Shown: positions 8,703-17,687 of the stretch, piece by piece
How positions within the stretch are numbered: the first letter of the stretch is position 1
Layout of the letters: every line of letters starts with the position of its first letter
From: Ewingella sp049889095
Lineage (GTDB): Bacteria; Pseudomonadota; Gammaproteobacteria; Enterobacterales; Enterobacteriaceae
NCBI GenBank assembly: GCA_049889095.1
Contig: JBLJFK010000005.1
Length of the DNA: 64,000 nt
Strand: one strand, 5' to 3'
Position numbers and translations under genes: made by a program
Notes under the pieces: model-generated
Told to the model about the DNA's origin: nothing
The model's input: only the letters and a program-made list of their open reading frames with translations
The model's database searches: none

Positions 8703-9680
8703 TTAAAACTCAACGCCGCCGGGTACAAAGTACAACAGCGCCACATACGTGACAAAGCCACATAATAACAGAGCACCAGCCAAGTGACCGATGCGGTGTT
8801 TACGCATCAGACACAACCCGGTAAGCACGATACTCACAGCGAGCATCACCCAGTAGTCCCTGTGAAAAGCCTCCGGGCTGAACGATCCCGGAGCAACCAG
8901 TGCGGGTAAACCCAGAACCAGACAGATGTTAAAAATATTGGCACCAATGATGTTGCCCAGAGCAATATCATCCTCGCCTTTCACCGAACCCGCGATAAAG
9001 GTCGCCATTTCCGGCAAGCTGGTACCAATAGCTACCACCGTTAAGCCAATAATCAGTTCACTGACGCCAAAGTAGCGGGCGATGACCGTGGTATTATCGA
9101 CGATCATGCTCGAAGCCAGCGGCATAATAATGAACGCCAGCGCCAGCCACAGGAAGGCGACGGTATTGCTGCTGTCCTGTGGGAGCTCGGCCATCTGTTC
9201 GTAAGTCAGAGTATCCAATCCTTGCTTTTCAGCAGCCCGGGCAATTTTGATCATCCAAATGACGAAAACAGCTGCGCTTGTCAGCAGTAAAACGCCATCC
9301 AGGCGACTGAGTTCACCGTCACTAAGCAGAAAACCGCATAGCACTGTGACCAGTAACAATAAAGGGAGTTCTCGCCGCAAGATATCAGAACCCACGGAAA
9401 GTGGATGAATCAACGCCGCGCCGCCCAAAATCAGAAGAATATTGATGATATTCGAACCAATTGCGTTTCCGACGGCCAAATCCATCTGATCATTGATAGC
9501 AGCCGTGGTTGACACCACCAGCTCAGGAAGGGAAATACCGACCCCCACCACGGTCATACCGATGATTAATGGTGGAATACCCATTGAGCGGGCAAGAACA
9601 GCAGCTCCGTACACTAGTCGATCGGCGGCATAGACTAAGAGTAATAAGCCGACAACCATGAGTACGATAGCGAGAAGCAT
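8703..9680 (-). CDS. yrbG: Inner-membrane Na+/Ca2+-exchanger family protein YrbG
   Basis: 325 residues with about ten hydrophobic segments and the two inverted alpha-repeats of the CaCA family (GVGISLPELVVSTTAA in the first half, AIGTSLPEMATFIAG in the second). It is predicted to exchange calcium and sodium, but in E. coli no phenotype has firmly defined the substrate. The start at 9680 (AGGA 7 bases upstream) gives the E. coli length; 22 further upstream codons are open but lack a Shine-Dalgarno. It is the first gene of the minus-strand kds-lpt-rpoN cluster and is divergent from mlaF. Confidence 0.93.
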   Translation of the reverse strand: MLLAIVLMVVGLLLLVYAADRLVYGAAVLARSMGIPPLIIGMTVVGVGISLPELVVSTTAAINDQMDLAVGNAIGSNIINILLILGGAALIHPLSVGSDILRRELPLLLLVTVLCGFLLSDGELSRLDGVLLLTSAAVFVIWMIKIARAAEKQGLDTLTYEQMAELPQDSSNTVAFLWLALAFIIMPLASSMIVDNTTVIARYFGVSELIIGLTVVAIGTSLPEMATFIAGSVKGEDDIALGNIIGANIFNICLVLGLPALVAPGSFSPEAFHRDYWVMLAVSIVLTGLCLMRKHRIGHLAGALLLCGFVTYVALLYFVPGGVEF

Positions 9681-10008
9681 GAAAAATCCTTTAATTAGGT
9701 ATAATGCGAGGTTTGTTGCCTGAACAGCCGACCAAAGGGTAGTCAAAAAAGATCAAGAGTTACACAATTTATGTTCTTAAACAGCGTGTCCTCAAACAGC
9801 CAGTCAAAGCTGCTGTATGTTAGACGAATCCAGCGTTTCTTTTAATACTGTTATTCATTGATTTTGACCGCCTGAGGCAGAAAAGTAAATCAATGGCAAT
9901 TTTGGTGACGTAAATGCGGTAAGTTTTTGTAAAAATACCGGAGTTACGCGCTGGTACCTCTAACATCAGAGGTATCGTAAGCTGAAACAATCCTAAGGGA
10001 TAAACTGA
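9681..10008. other. Divergent yrbG/mlaF intergenic region
   Basis: 328 bases between two divergent operons, AT-rich in the middle. It should hold both promoters, but I cannot assign a convincing -35/-10 pair for either. A TATAAT at 9700-9705 on the plus strand has no matching -35. A small perfect hairpin (TACCTC/GAGGTA, about 9954-9973) lies in the probable mlaF 5' untranslated region. No ORF is credible here. Confidence 0.4.
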
Positions 10009-10812
10009 ATGAGTCAGAGCCAATCGAATCTGGTCGAGATCAAAGGCATGAGCTTCACGCGCGGCGAACGCCCCATTTTCGAAGAGATAAATATGACGGT
10101 ACCCCGCGGCAAAGTTACCGCCATCATGGGACCCTCTGGGATCGGTAAAACGACCTTGTTGCGTCTTATCGGGGGGCAGTTAGCGCCGGACAGCGGTGAG
10201 ATATGGTTCGATGGGGAAAATATTCCCGCCTTATCGCGGAGTAAGCTTTACGAATCGCGTAAGAAAATGAGTATGCTGTTTCAGTCCGGTGCACTGTTTA
10301 CCGACTTGAATGTGTTTGAGAATGTGGCCTTTCCACTGCGTGAGCACAGCAAGTTGCCAGAAGAGCTGCTGCGCAGTACCGTGACTATGAAGCTGGAAGC
10401 CGTAGGTTTGCGCGGTGCCGGTAAACTGATGCCAGCAGAGCTTTCAGGCGGTATGGCACGTCGCGTTGCTTTAGCGCGTGCAATTGCGCTTGACCCTGAA
10501 CTGATTATGTTTGATGAGCCTTTCGTGGGTCAGGACCCGATCACGATGGGAGTTCTGGTGAAGCTGATCGATGAGCTTAATCATGCTCTGGGCGTCACCT
10601 GTATTGTCGTATCACATGATGTTCCTGAGGTTCTGAGCATTGCTGACTATGCTTATATTGTGGCAGCACAGCATGTGATTGCTGAAGGAACGCCCGAGGC
10701 GCTGCAAAATAATCCAGATCCCCGTGTTCGCCAGTTTCTCGACGGTATCGCCGATGGGCCGGTACCTTTCCGCTTCCCGGCCGGCGATTATAAAGCCGAG
10801 CTGCTTGGATGA
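10009..10812 (+). CDS. mlaF: Phospholipid transport ABC ATPase MlaF
   Basis: 267-residue ATPase of the MlaFEDB complex, which moves phospholipids between the inner membrane and periplasmic MlaC to keep the outer leaflet of the outer membrane free of phospholipid. Walker A GPSGIGKTT lies at residues 41-49, the signature is LSGGMARRVALARA and Walker B is LIMFDEPFVGQDP. The C-terminal tail FLDGIADGPVPFRFPAGDY is typical and contacts MlaB in relatives. It is first in mlaFEDCB. Confidence 0.98.
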   Translation: MSQSQSNLVEIKGMSFTRGERPIFEEINMTVPRGKVTAIMGPSGIGKTTLLRLIGGQLAPDSGEIWFDGENIPALSRSKLYESRKKMSMLFQSGALFTDLNVFENVAFPLREHSKLPEELLRSTVTMKLEAVGLRGAGKLMPAELSGGMARRVALARAIALDPELIMFDEPFVGQDPITMGVLVKLIDELNHALGVTCIVVSHDVPEVLSIADYAYIVAAQHVIAEGTPEALQNNPDPRVRQFLDGIADGPVPFRFPAGDYKAELLG

Positions 10813-10827
10813 TGGAGTTGTATATCA

Positions 10828-11610
10828 ATGTTAATTAAGGCATTAGCCTCTACAGGCCGTCGTGGTATTCAAACATGTACCTCGTTTGGCCGCGCCGGAC
10901 TGATGTTATTCCGTGCACTGGTCGGCAAGCCGCAGTTTGCCAAACAGTGGCCGTTGTTGCTTAAGCAGCTTTACAGTGTTGGTGTATTGTCGCTGTTGAT
11001 CATTCTGGTGTCGGGTCTATTCATCGGCATGGTGCTTGGCCTGCAGGGTTACATCGTTTTGACGACCTACAGTGCAGAAGCCAGCCTCGGCATGATGGTA
11101 GCGCTCTCTTTGCTGCGCGAACTGGGGCCGGTGGTAACCGCGTTGCTGTTCGCTGGCCGCGCCGGATCTGCATTAACCGCTGAAATTGGACTGATGAAAG
11201 CCACTGAACAGATCTCAAGTCTGGAGATGATGGCGATCGATCCCCTGCGTCGCGTTGTTGCCCCCCGTTTCTGGGCCGGGCTGATTTCCATGCCGTTACT
11301 GACCGCGATTTTTGTTGCCGTGGGTATCTGGGGCGGCTCGCTGGTTGGCGTGAACTGGAAAGGAATCGACAGTGGATTCTTCTGGTCAGCTATGCAAAAT
11401 GCGGTAGAGTGGCGTCATGATCTACTTAACTGCCTGATAAAGAGCATAGTTTTTGCCATTACCGTGACCTGGATTGCTCTATTCAATGGTTATGACGCTA
11501 TCCCGACCTCTGAAGGGATCAGCCGGGCAACGACCCGTACCGTGGTGCATTCGTCTCTGGCGGTGCTGGGATTAGATTTTGTGCTGACAGCACTGATGTT
11601 TGGGAATTAA
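10828..11610 (+). CDS. mlaE: Phospholipid transport permease MlaE
   Basis: 260-residue inner-membrane permease of the MlaE family with about five or six membrane segments and the conserved GPVVTALLFAGRAGSALTAE motif. Two copies form the channel over which the MlaD hexamer sits. It starts 15 bases after mlaF and ends 3 bases before mlaD. Strong match to E. coli MlaE (YrbE). Confidence 0.98.
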   Translation: MLIKALASTGRRGIQTCTSFGRAGLMLFRALVGKPQFAKQWPLLLKQLYSVGVLSLLIILVSGLFIGMVLGLQGYIVLTTYSAEASLGMMVALSLLRELGPVVTALLFAGRAGSALTAEIGLMKATEQISSLEMMAIDPLRRVVAPRFWAGLISMPLLTAIFVAVGIWGGSLVGVNWKGIDSGFFWSAMQNAVEWRHDLLNCLIKSIVFAITVTWIALFNGYDAIPTSEGISRATTRTVVHSSLAVLGLDFVLTALMFGN

Positions 11611-11613
11611 TCA

Positions 11614-12168
11614 ATGCAAACGAAGAAAAGTGAGATCTGGGTTGGTGCATTTTTAATCATCGCCTTGTGTGCCGTGTTATTTCTTTGCCTTAAAGTGGCT
11701 GATATACGTTCGATGGGTTCTGAACCGACTTACCGCATTTCTGCTACCTTCGACAATATTGGCGGCCTGAAGGCCGGTTCTCCGGTTAAAGTGGGTGGTG
11801 TAGTTGTCGGGCGCGTGAGTGCTATTACGCTGGACAAAAATTACTCGCCGAAAGTGGAAATGGATATTGAGAAGAAATATAACCAGATCCCGAGCACGAG
11901 TACGTTGGCTATCCGCACATCCGGTTTGTTGGGTGAGCAATTCCTGGCGCTGAATATCGGTTTTGAAGACCCGGATATGGGAACGACTATTCTTAAAGAT
12001 GGCGGCTCAATTCAGGACACCAAATCAGCGCTGGTGCTGGAGGACCTGATCGGTCAGTTCCTGTACAAGAGCGGTGGTGATAAAGACAAAACTGACGCTA
12101 ATGCGGGTGATGCTCAGGCGACGCCCGATGCAGTGGCCGCTCCACAGCCCGCAGCAACCAGTCATTAA
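11614..12168 (+). CDS. mlaD: MCE-domain phospholipid-binding protein MlaD
   Basis: 184 residues: one N-terminal membrane helix (IWVGAFLIIALCAVLFLCL), then a single MCE domain (about residues 38-116, including FDNIGGLKAGSPVKVGGV), and a flexible C-terminal tail rich in Ala, Asp and Pro. MlaD hexamers form a lipid tunnel on top of MlaE in the periplasm. The tail is of low complexity and likely disordered. Confidence 0.97.
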   Translation: MQTKKSEIWVGAFLIIALCAVLFLCLKVADIRSMGSEPTYRISATFDNIGGLKAGSPVKVGGVVVGRVSAITLDKNYSPKVEMDIEKKYNQIPSTSTLAIRTSGLLGEQFLALNIGFEDPDMGTTILKDGGSIQDTKSALVLEDLIGQFLYKSGGDKDKTDANAGDAQATPDAVAAPQPAATSH

Positions 12169-12206
12169 GCACTTTTTACGAGTACCGTTTACAAGAGGAA
12201 CAATGC

Positions 12207-12839
12207 ATGTTTAAACGTATCATTTTAGCCACTATGCTGGTGGTTATGGCGCCACTGGCCAATGCCGCCGCAGACCAGACAAATCCGTACAGCATGATGA
12301 ATGAAGCGGCGAAGAATACTTTTACCCGTCTGAAAACCGAGCAGCCGAAAATCAAGCAAGATCCTAATTACCTGCGCGTCATCGTTCGTGAAGAGTTGCT
12401 GCCGTTTGTGCAGATCAAGTATGCCGGCGCTTTAGTTCTCGGCCGTTACTACAAAGATGCAACTCCGGCGCAGCGCGAAGCTTACTTCGCCGCGTTCGGT
12501 GATTATTTGCAACAGGCTTATGGTCAGGCTTTAGCGCTGTACAAAGACCAAAGCTACACGGTGCAACCGGAGCAATCATTTGCCGGTAAGGACATCATTG
12601 CGATTCGCGTGACGATCATTGATCCCAACGGTCGCCCGCCAGTTCGCCTGGATTTCCAGTGGCGTAAAAACAGCCGGACTAACGACTGGCAGGCGTATGA
12701 CATGATTGCCGAAGGCGTCAGCATGATCTCTACCAAACAAAACGAATGGGCGGATATCCTGCGTCAGAAAGGCATCGATGGCCTTACTGAGCGTCTGAAA
12801 CAAGCTGCGGCACAGCCAATCACGCTGGATAAAAAATGA
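12207..12839 (+). CDS. mlaC: Periplasmic phospholipid carrier MlaC
   Basis: 210-residue soluble periplasmic protein that shuttles phospholipid between MlaA-porin in the outer membrane and MlaFEDB. The signal peptide MFKRIILATMLVVMAPLANA is expected to be cleaved after ANA at residue 20. The MlaC core includes KYAGALVLGRYYKDATPAQ and AEGVSMISTKQNEWADILR. It overlaps the start of mlaB by 4 bases. Confidence 0.97.
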   Translation: MFKRIILATMLVVMAPLANAAADQTNPYSMMNEAAKNTFTRLKTEQPKIKQDPNYLRVIVREELLPFVQIKYAGALVLGRYYKDATPAQREAYFAAFGDYLQQAYGQALALYKDQSYTVQPEQSFAGKDIIAIRVTIIDPNGRPPVRLDFQWRKNSRTNDWQAYDMIAEGVSMISTKQNEWADILRQKGIDGLTERLKQAAAQPITLDKK

Positions 12840-13132
12840 TAAAAGGCGCATTGAGCTGGGAGCACCAGCCACCGCGCCTGATGTTGCGCGGTGATCTGGA
12901 TCGCGAAACGTTGTTGCCGCTGTGGAATCAGCGCCGGACGCTGATGAATAAGGTCAATACGGTTGACGTTGCCGGTCTGGATCGCGTGGACTCAGCCGGT
13001 CTGGCGATGTTGGTTCACCTGCGCGGACAGGCTGAGCAGGAAGGCGTTACTCTGGCTCTCACCGGCATCACCGATCGTTTGAGCACGCTTATCGCACTCT
13101 ACAATTTGCAGGAAATTATCCCCGTTAATTGA
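12836..13132 (+). CDS. mlaB: STAS-domain subunit MlaB
   Basis: 98-residue cytoplasmic STAS protein that binds MlaF and is needed for assembly and activity of the transporter. The STAS motif is visible as VDVAGLDRVDSAGLAMLVHL, with the conserved serine of DSAG. Translation is coupled to mlaC through a 4-base overlap. It is the last gene before the terminator at 13216. Confidence 0.96.
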   Translation: MIKGALSWEHQPPRLMLRGDLDRETLLPLWNQRRTLMNKVNTVDVAGLDRVDSAGLAMLVHLRGQAEQEGVTLALTGITDRLSTLIALYNLQEIIPVN

Positions 13133-13215
13133 GAGCACAAAAAGTGGTTCAATAAATAAGGCAGCAGTAACCGTAAGTTAGCGAGCGTTTCTGCGATAGC
13201 CGATGCAATACGTAC

Positions 13216-13251
13216 AAGCCCCTATGCAAAACTCACGCACAGGGGCTTTTT
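13216..13251 (+). terminator. Rho-independent terminator after mlaFEDCB
   Basis: AAGCCCCT (13216-13223) pairs with AGGGGCTT (13241-13248), followed by a run of T. It closes the mla operon 83 bases after mlaB, so ibaG-murA probably has its own promoter as well. Confidence 0.85.
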
Positions 13252-13323
13252 CGTGGTTTAAGAGTTGGCCGGATCCCTATAAGATGTTCAGCTGTTATGA
13301 TCTCTTCAGAAGAATCGATTCCT

Positions 13324-13578
13324 ATGGACACTAACGAAATTAAAGACGTGCTGATGAACTCATTGGCATTGGATGAAGCCCACGTCACAGGTGACGGCAG
13401 CCACTTTCAGGCCATCGTAGTGGGTGCATTGTTCGACGGCATGAGCCGGGTGAAAAAACAACAAACTGTCTATGCCCCTTTGATGGCATACATCGCAGAT
13501 AACCGCATTCATGCACTCTCTATCAAGGCTTATACCCCTGAAGAGTGGCAGCGTGACCGCAAACTGAATGGTTTTTAA
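13324..13578 (+). CDS. ibaG: BolA-family acid stress protein IbaG
   Basis: 84-residue BolA-like protein, the usual length when starting at 13324 (MDTNEIKDVLMNSL). BolA-type proteins bind monothiol glutaredoxin Grx4 with a bridging Fe-S cluster; IbaG is linked to acid stress. The family segments GDGSHFQAIVVG and RVKKQQTVYAPLMAYI and the C-terminal RDRKLNGF are present. A nine-codon upstream extension in frame (from 13297) is not supported by family length. murA follows after 68 bases, the conserved pairing. Confidence 0.95.
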   Translation: MDTNEIKDVLMNSLALDEAHVTGDGSHFQAIVVGALFDGMSRVKKQQTVYAPLMAYIADNRIHALSIKAYTPEEWQRDRKLNGF

Positions 13579-13646
13579 GGCTGTAGGTTCCCTCCGTCAG
13601 CAATGCGTATTTGAATTAAGCATTTGAAATTAAGAGAGCCGTTACA

Positions 13647-14906
13647 ATGGATAAATTTCGTGTACAGGGTGGCACTCGTCTAAGTGGCGAAGTGTCTATC
13701 TCCGGTGCAAAGAACGCCGCACTCCCTATCTTGTTTGCTGCGCTGCTTGCAGAAGAGCCGGTTGAGCTTCAGAACGTCCCACATCTGAAAGATATCGATA
13801 CCACCCTCAAATTGCTGGGTCAGTTGGGCACTAAAGTGGAACGTAATGGTTCGGTCTTTGTCGACGCCAGCCAGGTAAACGAGTTTTGCGCGCCCTATGA
13901 TTTGGTGAAAACTATGCGTGCTTCCATTTGGGCGCTGGGTCCTTTAGTCGCACGTTTTGGTCAGGGTCAGGTTTCACTGCCGGGCGGCTGCGCTATCGGT
14001 GCACGTCCTGTTGATCTGCATATTTCGGGGCTTGAGCAACTGGGCGCAAAAATCGTGCTGGAAGAGGGCTATGTCAAAGCGTCCGTTGATGGCCGTTTGC
14101 AGGGCGCGCATATCGTGATGGATAAGGTCAGCGTTGGTGCTACCGTGACCATCATGTGTGCGGCGACGCTGGCTGAAGGCACCACGGTTATTGAAAACGC
14201 CGCGCGTGAGCCGGAAATCACCGATACAGCAGGTTTCCTGAATACGCTGGGTGCAAAAATTACCGGTGCAGGTACTGACAGAATTACCATCGAAGGCGTT
14301 AAGCGTCTGGGTGGCGGGGTGTATCGTGTGGTGCCAGATCGTATCGAAACCGGTACTTTCCTGGTCGCAGCAGCCATCTCTGGTGGTAAAGTTATCTGCC
14401 GTGACACGCGTCCAGATACGCTGGATGCTGTGCTGGCAAAACTGCGCGAAGCTGGCGCTGATATTGAAGTTGGCGAAGACTGGATCAGTCTTGATATGCA
14501 TGGCAAACGTGCGAAAGCGGTCACCTTCCGTACCGCGCCGCATCCGGGTTTTCCGACTGATATGCAGGCACAGTTCAGCTTGCTGAATCTGGTGGCAGAA
14601 GGGACCGGTGTTATCACCGAAACCATTTTCGAAAACCGCTTCATGCACATTCCAGAACTTATCCGTATGGGCGCTCATGCAGAAATTGAAGGCAGCACCC
14701 TGATTTGCCATGGTGTTGAGCAGCTTTCCGGCGCGCAGGTGATGGCGACTGATTTACGTGCTTCCGCCAGTTTAGTACTCGCCGGTTGTATTGCCGAAGG
14801 CGTCACCATCGTTGATCGTATTTATCACATCGACCGCGGCTATGAGCGCATCGAAGATAAACTGCGTCAGCTTGGCGCGAGCATCGAACGCTTCAGCGGC
14901 GAATAA
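13647..14906 (+). CDS. murA: UDP-N-acetylglucosamine 1-carboxyvinyltransferase MurA
   Basis: 419 residues, as in E. coli. It transfers enolpyruvate from PEP to UDP-GlcNAc, the first committed step of peptidoglycan precursor synthesis in the cytoplasm and the fosfomycin target. The active-site cysteine is Cys115 in SLPGGCAIGARPVD, so the protein should be fosfomycin-sensitive in type. Lys22 lies in SGAKNAALPI. Both inside-out alpha/beta barrel halves are complete. Confidence 0.98.
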   Translation: MDKFRVQGGTRLSGEVSISGAKNAALPILFAALLAEEPVELQNVPHLKDIDTTLKLLGQLGTKVERNGSVFVDASQVNEFCAPYDLVKTMRASIWALGPLVARFGQGQVSLPGGCAIGARPVDLHISGLEQLGAKIVLEEGYVKASVDGRLQGAHIVMDKVSVGATVTIMCAATLAEGTTVIENAAREPEITDTAGFLNTLGAKITGAGTDRITIEGVKRLGGGVYRVVPDRIETGTFLVAAAISGGKVICRDTRPDTLDAVLAKLREAGADIEVGEDWISLDMHGKRAKAVTFRTAPHPGFPTDMQAQFSLLNLVAEGTGVITETIFENRFMHIPELIRMGAHAEIEGSTLICHGVEQLSGAQVMATDLRASASLVLAGCIAEGVTIVDRIYHIDRGYERIEDKLRQLGASIERFSGE

Positions 14907-14929
14907 AACATCAGACTGACTCGTCAAAA

Positions 14930-14967
14930 AAAGCCGGAAGAGTTAACTTAACTCTCCGGCTTTTTTA
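14930..14967. terminator. Bidirectional terminator between murA and degS
   Basis: A run of A, then AAGCCGG and AGAGTT pairing with AACTCT and CCGGCTT, then a run of T. A/T tracts on both sides allow use by murA (plus) and degS (minus), which converge here. Confidence 0.85.
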
Positions 14968-14993
14968 CGGCTGCTGTTTAGGCTACTCGTTGA

Positions 14994-16061
14994 TTAATGC
15001 GATGGATATTCCTGAATCGTTACCTGCAAAGCCAGCTTTTTACCATTACGCATGATCTCAACTGGGATCACCGTTCCTGGGCGGATTTCAGCCACCTGAT
15101 CCATGGTTTCAATGGCGGACACTGCTGTTTTCCCATTCACGCTGACGATCACATCGCTCACCAGCATACCTGCATTGGCAGCCGGGCCATTTGGCGTGAC
15201 TTCGTTGACAATGATGCCCTGCATTCTGTCGATGCCGGTGTTAGGGCCGTGCAGCGGTGATACTTCTCGCCCACCAATGCCGATATAACCACGGATCACG
15301 CGGCCGTCACGGATCAGTTTGCCCATGACTTTCGTGGCGAGGGCGGTGGGTATTGCAAAGCCAATGCCTTCCGGCGTGGCACCGTCGTTACTTTTGTCAA
15401 AGGAGAGGGTGTTTATGCCCACCAATTCGCCAAGGCTGTTGACCAGTGCGCCACCAGAGTTGCCTTGATTGATTGAGGCGTCGGTCTGCAGGAAGTTCTG
15501 GCGACCTGAGGGGCTCAGGCCGATACGGCCGGTGGCACTGATGATGCCCTGCGTTACGGTCTGGCCAAGATTGTAGGGATTACCGATGGCCATCACCAGA
15601 TCGCCGACTCGGGGTACGCGCTTGGCGTTGATCGGAATAACCGGCAGGTTGCCAGAGTCTATTTTCAAAACAGCCAGGTCGGTGAGGCTGTCTGAACCCA
15701 CTAACAGCGCTTCGAAGACTCTTCCGTCCTGCAACGCGACGATCACCTGATCTGCATTATTGATCACGTGTTTATTGGTAAGAATGTAGCCTTTATCGTT
15801 CATGATCACGCCAGAACCCAGAGTGCGGATCTGTAATTCGCTTTTTGAATTGGCGCCCATGTTACGGTTGTAGACGTTCACTACGGCAGGGGCAGCATGA
15901 CGCACGCCTTCGTTAAAGCTGACTGGCTGTTCATTGTTTTCGCTGAACTGGTGTTCGAACAATGGCTGGGCAATATTTTTGCGCAGTAAGGGTACTGATG
16001 CCAGTAAAATACCGGCAACAATCAGTCCAATAACGGCGGATCGCAATAACTTAACAAGCAT
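14994..16061 (-). CDS. degS: Inner-membrane site-1 serine protease DegS
   Basis: 355 residues from the ATG at 16061, the E. coli length; 21 open codons upstream were not used. An N-terminal membrane anchor (LLRSAVIGLIVAGILLASV) is followed by a trypsin-like domain with His98 (LTNKHVI), Asp128 (SLTDLAVL) and Ser202 (NQGNSGGAL). One PDZ domain lies in the C-terminal third. DegS is activated by exposed porin C-termini and cleaves RseA, starting the sigma-E envelope stress cascade. It lies 107 bases after degQ on the same strand. Confidence 0.97.
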   Translation of the reverse strand: MLVKLLRSAVIGLIVAGILLASVPLLRKNIAQPLFEHQFSENNEQPVSFNEGVRHAAPAVVNVYNRNMGANSKSELQIRTLGSGVIMNDKGYILTNKHVINNADQVIVALQDGRVFEALLVGSDSLTDLAVLKIDSGNLPVIPINAKRVPRVGDLVMAIGNPYNLGQTVTQGIISATGRIGLSPSGRQNFLQTDASINQGNSGGALVNSLGELVGINTLSFDKSNDGATPEGIGFAIPTALATKVMGKLIRDGRVIRGYIGIGGREVSPLHGPNTGIDRMQGIIVNEVTPNGPAANAGMLVSDVIVSVNGKTAVSAIETMDQVAEIRPGTVIPVEIMRNGKKLALQVTIQEYPSH

Positions 16062-16168
16062 AGGAGTCTGGAATTGTGGGTGGAATATTTCAGAAGAATA
16101 GCATGACTTGTTCGGACGCAGCACGGGCTGCGTCCGATTTTCACAGGTTTACGGCATTAACATCGTTT

Positions 16169-17536
16169 TTATGGCATTAACAAATAAATATTTTGACCTT
16201 TACGCTGAACGCTCAATGCGATCAGGTTCGGTTTGGCTTCGAGGATCTTACGGAACGCCGCCAGATTATCAACGTTCTCGCGGTTAACACCGATGATAAC
16301 GTCATCTTTCTGCAAGCCAACCTGATCGGCTGGAGAGCCTTTTTTCACGTCATCAACGCGGATCCCTTTGGCAGTTTTCGGGTCGAGATCGCTCAGGGTG
16401 ACACCCAGCAGTGCCGGATTAAGCTTGTCGATGCTGGTTTCAACCGTCGGACTCTTATCCAATGTAACGCTCACTGTCATCGGTTTACCTTCGCGTATCA
16501 AACCAATCTGCATGGTCACGCCCGGCCCCGCGGTGCCGACTTTGGCGCGTAGTTCAGCGAAACTGCTCAATGGTTTGCCTTGCAGCGTAACCAGAATGTC
16601 CCCTGACTTAATACCCGCTTTCGAGGCTGCTGAAGCGGGCAGTACTTCGTTAACAAACGCGCCGCGCTGGCTGTCGAGTTTGAAGGCTTTGGCCAGTTCC
16701 GGCGTCATTTCAGTGCCGCGAATGCCCAATAGACCGCGCTTAACCTCTCCAAACTTGATCAGTTGTTCGCTCAGGTTTTTCGCCATATTTACCGGGATAG
16801 CAAAGCCAATCCCGATGCTGCCACCTTGTGATGAGAGGATCGCGGTGTTGATGCCAATCAGTTCACCTTTCAGGTTCAGCAACGCGCCACCGGAGTTGCC
16901 ACGATTAATCGAGGCATCGGTCTGGATAAAATTTTCCAGCCCTTCAAGGTTTAGGCCGCTGCGCCCGAGCGCCGAGATAATGCCCGAGGTGGCGGTTTGG
17001 CCGAGGCCAAACGGATTACCTACCGCGACGGCAAAATCGCCTACACGTAGCGAATCGGAATCTGACATGGCGATTTGAGTGAGGTTTTTACCATCAATAA
17101 TCTGGATTAACGCGATATCGGACTGGTCGTCTTTACCAATCAGCTTAGCCGAATACTCACGGCCATCGTTGATCTGCACGGTGATTTTATCGGCATTATT
17201 GACCACGTGATTGTTCGTCAGGACATAGCCTTTGGCCGCATCAATGATCACGCCAGAACCCAAGCCTTCAAAAGCCTGACCCCCTTTGTCATCAGAAGGC
17301 GCTTGTGGGCCGAAGAAGAACTTGAATTCAGGTGGTACGTCATTGCTTGGCGGCTGCGTGCCGCTCACCTGCACACTGACCACCGCGGGCAGCACTTTCT
17401 CCAGCATCGGGGCCAGACTCGGTAACTGCTGGCCCTCAACGGCGACGGGAAGACCCGCATTCGCCGCAGGAATAGACGCGAAGGTTAATCCGATACAAAT
17501 GGTTAATACACTGAACAAAAAAGACTTTTTCTTCAT
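16169..17536 (-). CDS. degQ: Periplasmic serine endoprotease/chaperone DegQ
   Basis: 455 residues, equal to E. coli DegQ. The signal peptide MKKKSFLFSVLTICIGLTFA continues to a likely cleavage site after SIPAANA (residue 27). The protease domain has His110 (LTNNHVV), Asp140 (DDQSDIAL) and Ser215 (NRGNSGGAL). Two PDZ domains follow. It degrades or refolds misfolded envelope proteins and forms cage-like oligomers in relatives. It is separated from zapG by 151 bases holding two strong hairpins. Confidence 0.96.
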   Translation of the reverse strand: MKKKSFLFSVLTICIGLTFASIPAANAGLPVAVEGQQLPSLAPMLEKVLPAVVSVQVSGTQPPSNDVPPEFKFFFGPQAPSDDKGGQAFEGLGSGVIIDAAKGYVLTNNHVVNNADKITVQINDGREYSAKLIGKDDQSDIALIQIIDGKNLTQIAMSDSDSLRVGDFAVAVGNPFGLGQTATSGIISALGRSGLNLEGLENFIQTDASINRGNSGGALLNLKGELIGINTAILSSQGGSIGIGFAIPVNMAKNLSEQLIKFGEVKRGLLGIRGTEMTPELAKAFKLDSQRGAFVNEVLPASAASKAGIKSGDILVTLQGKPLSSFAELRAKVGTAGPGVTMQIGLIREGKPMTVSVTLDKSPTVETSIDKLNPALLGVTLSDLDPKTAKGIRVDDVKKGSPADQVGLQKDDVIIGVNRENVDNLAAFRKILEAKPNLIALSVQRKGQNIYLLMP

Positions 17537-17617
17537 AAGGATAACACTCTCGCTGTCTGTTATGGACTATGAACGATAGTCTGTGCTGCGCATTTAGGAA
17601 GCGTCATTCTGAGGTGC

Positions 17618-17675
17618 TGCGTCGGCAGATCCGACGCAATATGGTCTGACCCGTAACAATGAACATTGTCACGGG
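17618..17675 (-). other. Two consecutive strong hairpins between zapG and degQ
   Basis: On the minus strand, directly after the zapG stop, a 12-bp stem with one G.U pair and a 2-base loop (17650-17675, CCCGTGACAATG/CATTGTTACGGG) is followed by a perfect 8-bp stem with a 5-base loop (17618-17638, TGCGTCGG/CCGACGCA). Neither is followed by a T run, so they are not typical intrinsic terminators. They could block 3' exonucleases, aid Rho termination, or act in the degQ 5' leader. Confidence 0.6.
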
Positions 17676-17687
17676 CAGTTCCATTAT

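Noticed and set aside
9700..9705. TATAAT on the plus strand upstream of mlaF
   Set aside because: No -35 at a suitable distance and it lies about 300 bases from mlaF; not enough to call a promoter.
13974..14711. 245-codon open frame on the minus strand opposite murA
   Set aside because: Antisense shadow of murA with no recognisable domain.
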